From NCBI GenBank assembly GCA_027022775.1, contig JALVXO010000233.1, positions 1 through 7,519 of the forward strand: a stretch of DNA of 7,519 nucleotides, given 5' to 3'. The notes under the pieces were generated by a model, which saw nothing but the letters and a program-made list of their open reading frames with translations, had not been told where the DNA came from and did no database searches. This document shows, in pieces, positions 7,377 to 7,519 of the stretch (its first letter is position 1; each line of letters starts with the position of its first letter). The position numbers and the translations under genes were made by a program. This DNA comes from Campylobacteraceae bacterium (GTDB lineage Bacteria > Campylobacterota > Campylobacteria > Campylobacterales > Sulfurovaceae).

Positions 7377-7519
7377 AATACGCTAGCGGGGTTTTTTTGA
7401 TATTTTCATCCGCATTAGGCGAAACAGCGCCGAATCCCGGATACTCTTTTTGATTTTTGAGCTGATCAAGCGGAGTGAGCATATCTTCAAAATCGCTGAA
7501 GCTGGCTCTCTGTTCGCTT
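7375..7519 (-). CDS. nuoI: NADH-quinone oxidoreductase subunit I (NuoI), C-terminal tail
   Basis: The last 47 codons and the TAA stop of a gene entering from the right edge. The reading frame gives QRASFSDFEDMLTPLDQ, then EYPGFGAVSPNADEN and the terminal KKTPLAY. From memory this resembles the C-terminal extension of NuoI in Campylobacterota, and its place directly upstream of nuoJ fits the usual nuo order. The two ferredoxin-type 4Fe-4S motifs that define NuoI would lie upstream and are not in the window, so identity rests on gene order and tail similarity. NuoI is the connecting-arm subunit that passes electrons toward the quinone site. The stop overlaps the nuoJ ribosome-binding site. Confidence 0.85.
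   Translation of the reverse strand, partial: SEQRASFSDFEDMLTPLDQLKNQKEYPGFGAVSPNADENIKKTPLAY

Noticed and set aside
1..7519. Search for CRISPR, tRNA, rRNA, insertion sequences, long direct or inverted repeats, or defence genes
   Set aside because: No repeat array, tRNA-like cloverleaf, transposase motif or terminal repeat was seen by eye. Coding sequence fills nearly the whole window with conserved housekeeping genes.

Overview
The window looks like a piece of a Campylobacterota (Epsilonproteobacteria) chromosome. The grounds are moderately low GC, AT-rich codon use, the order nuoI-J-K-L-M-N read as one tightly packed unit, and subunit sequences that resemble those of this phylum from memory. 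I cannot name the genus, and the phylum call itself is an inference.

Layout, left to right. Positions 1-284 (minus strand) hold the N-terminal part of an IMPACT/YigZ-family protein that runs off the left edge. It is divergent from a plus-strand flavoprotein gene of the HI0933/YhiN (RdsA/BaiN-like) family at 312-1529, with only 27 bases between the two start codons. The flavoprotein converges on the nuo operon; the 38-base gap (1530-1567) carries a hairpin that reads best as the terminator of the nuo transcript. Positions 1568-7519 (minus strand) are the distal end of the respiratory complex I operon, in transcription order nuoI (C-terminal tail only), nuoJ, nuoK, nuoL, nuoM, nuoN. The operon's promoter and the peripheral-arm genes lie beyond the right edge.

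How the genes work together: NuoJ, K, L, M and N form most of the membrane arm of the proton-pumping NADH-dehydrogenase-type complex. NuoL, M and N are the three antiporter-like pumping subunits, and J and K link them to the quinone-binding region. NuoI carries iron-sulfur clusters in the connecting arm. The key charged residues expected in K, L, M and N are all present, and no subunit is truncated or frameshifted. Every gene junction in the operon is coupled: stop codons overlap the next start or sit in or beside the next Shine-Dalgarno sequence.

No RNA gene, mobile element, CRISPR array or long repeat was seen. No stretch above 300 bases lacks a gene. I found no convincing new biological system. 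The points worth a second look are the flavoprotein's probable rRNA-modifying role, the very short divergent promoter region, the strand-asymmetric terminator, and a few lineage-type sequence traits in NuoM and NuoN.
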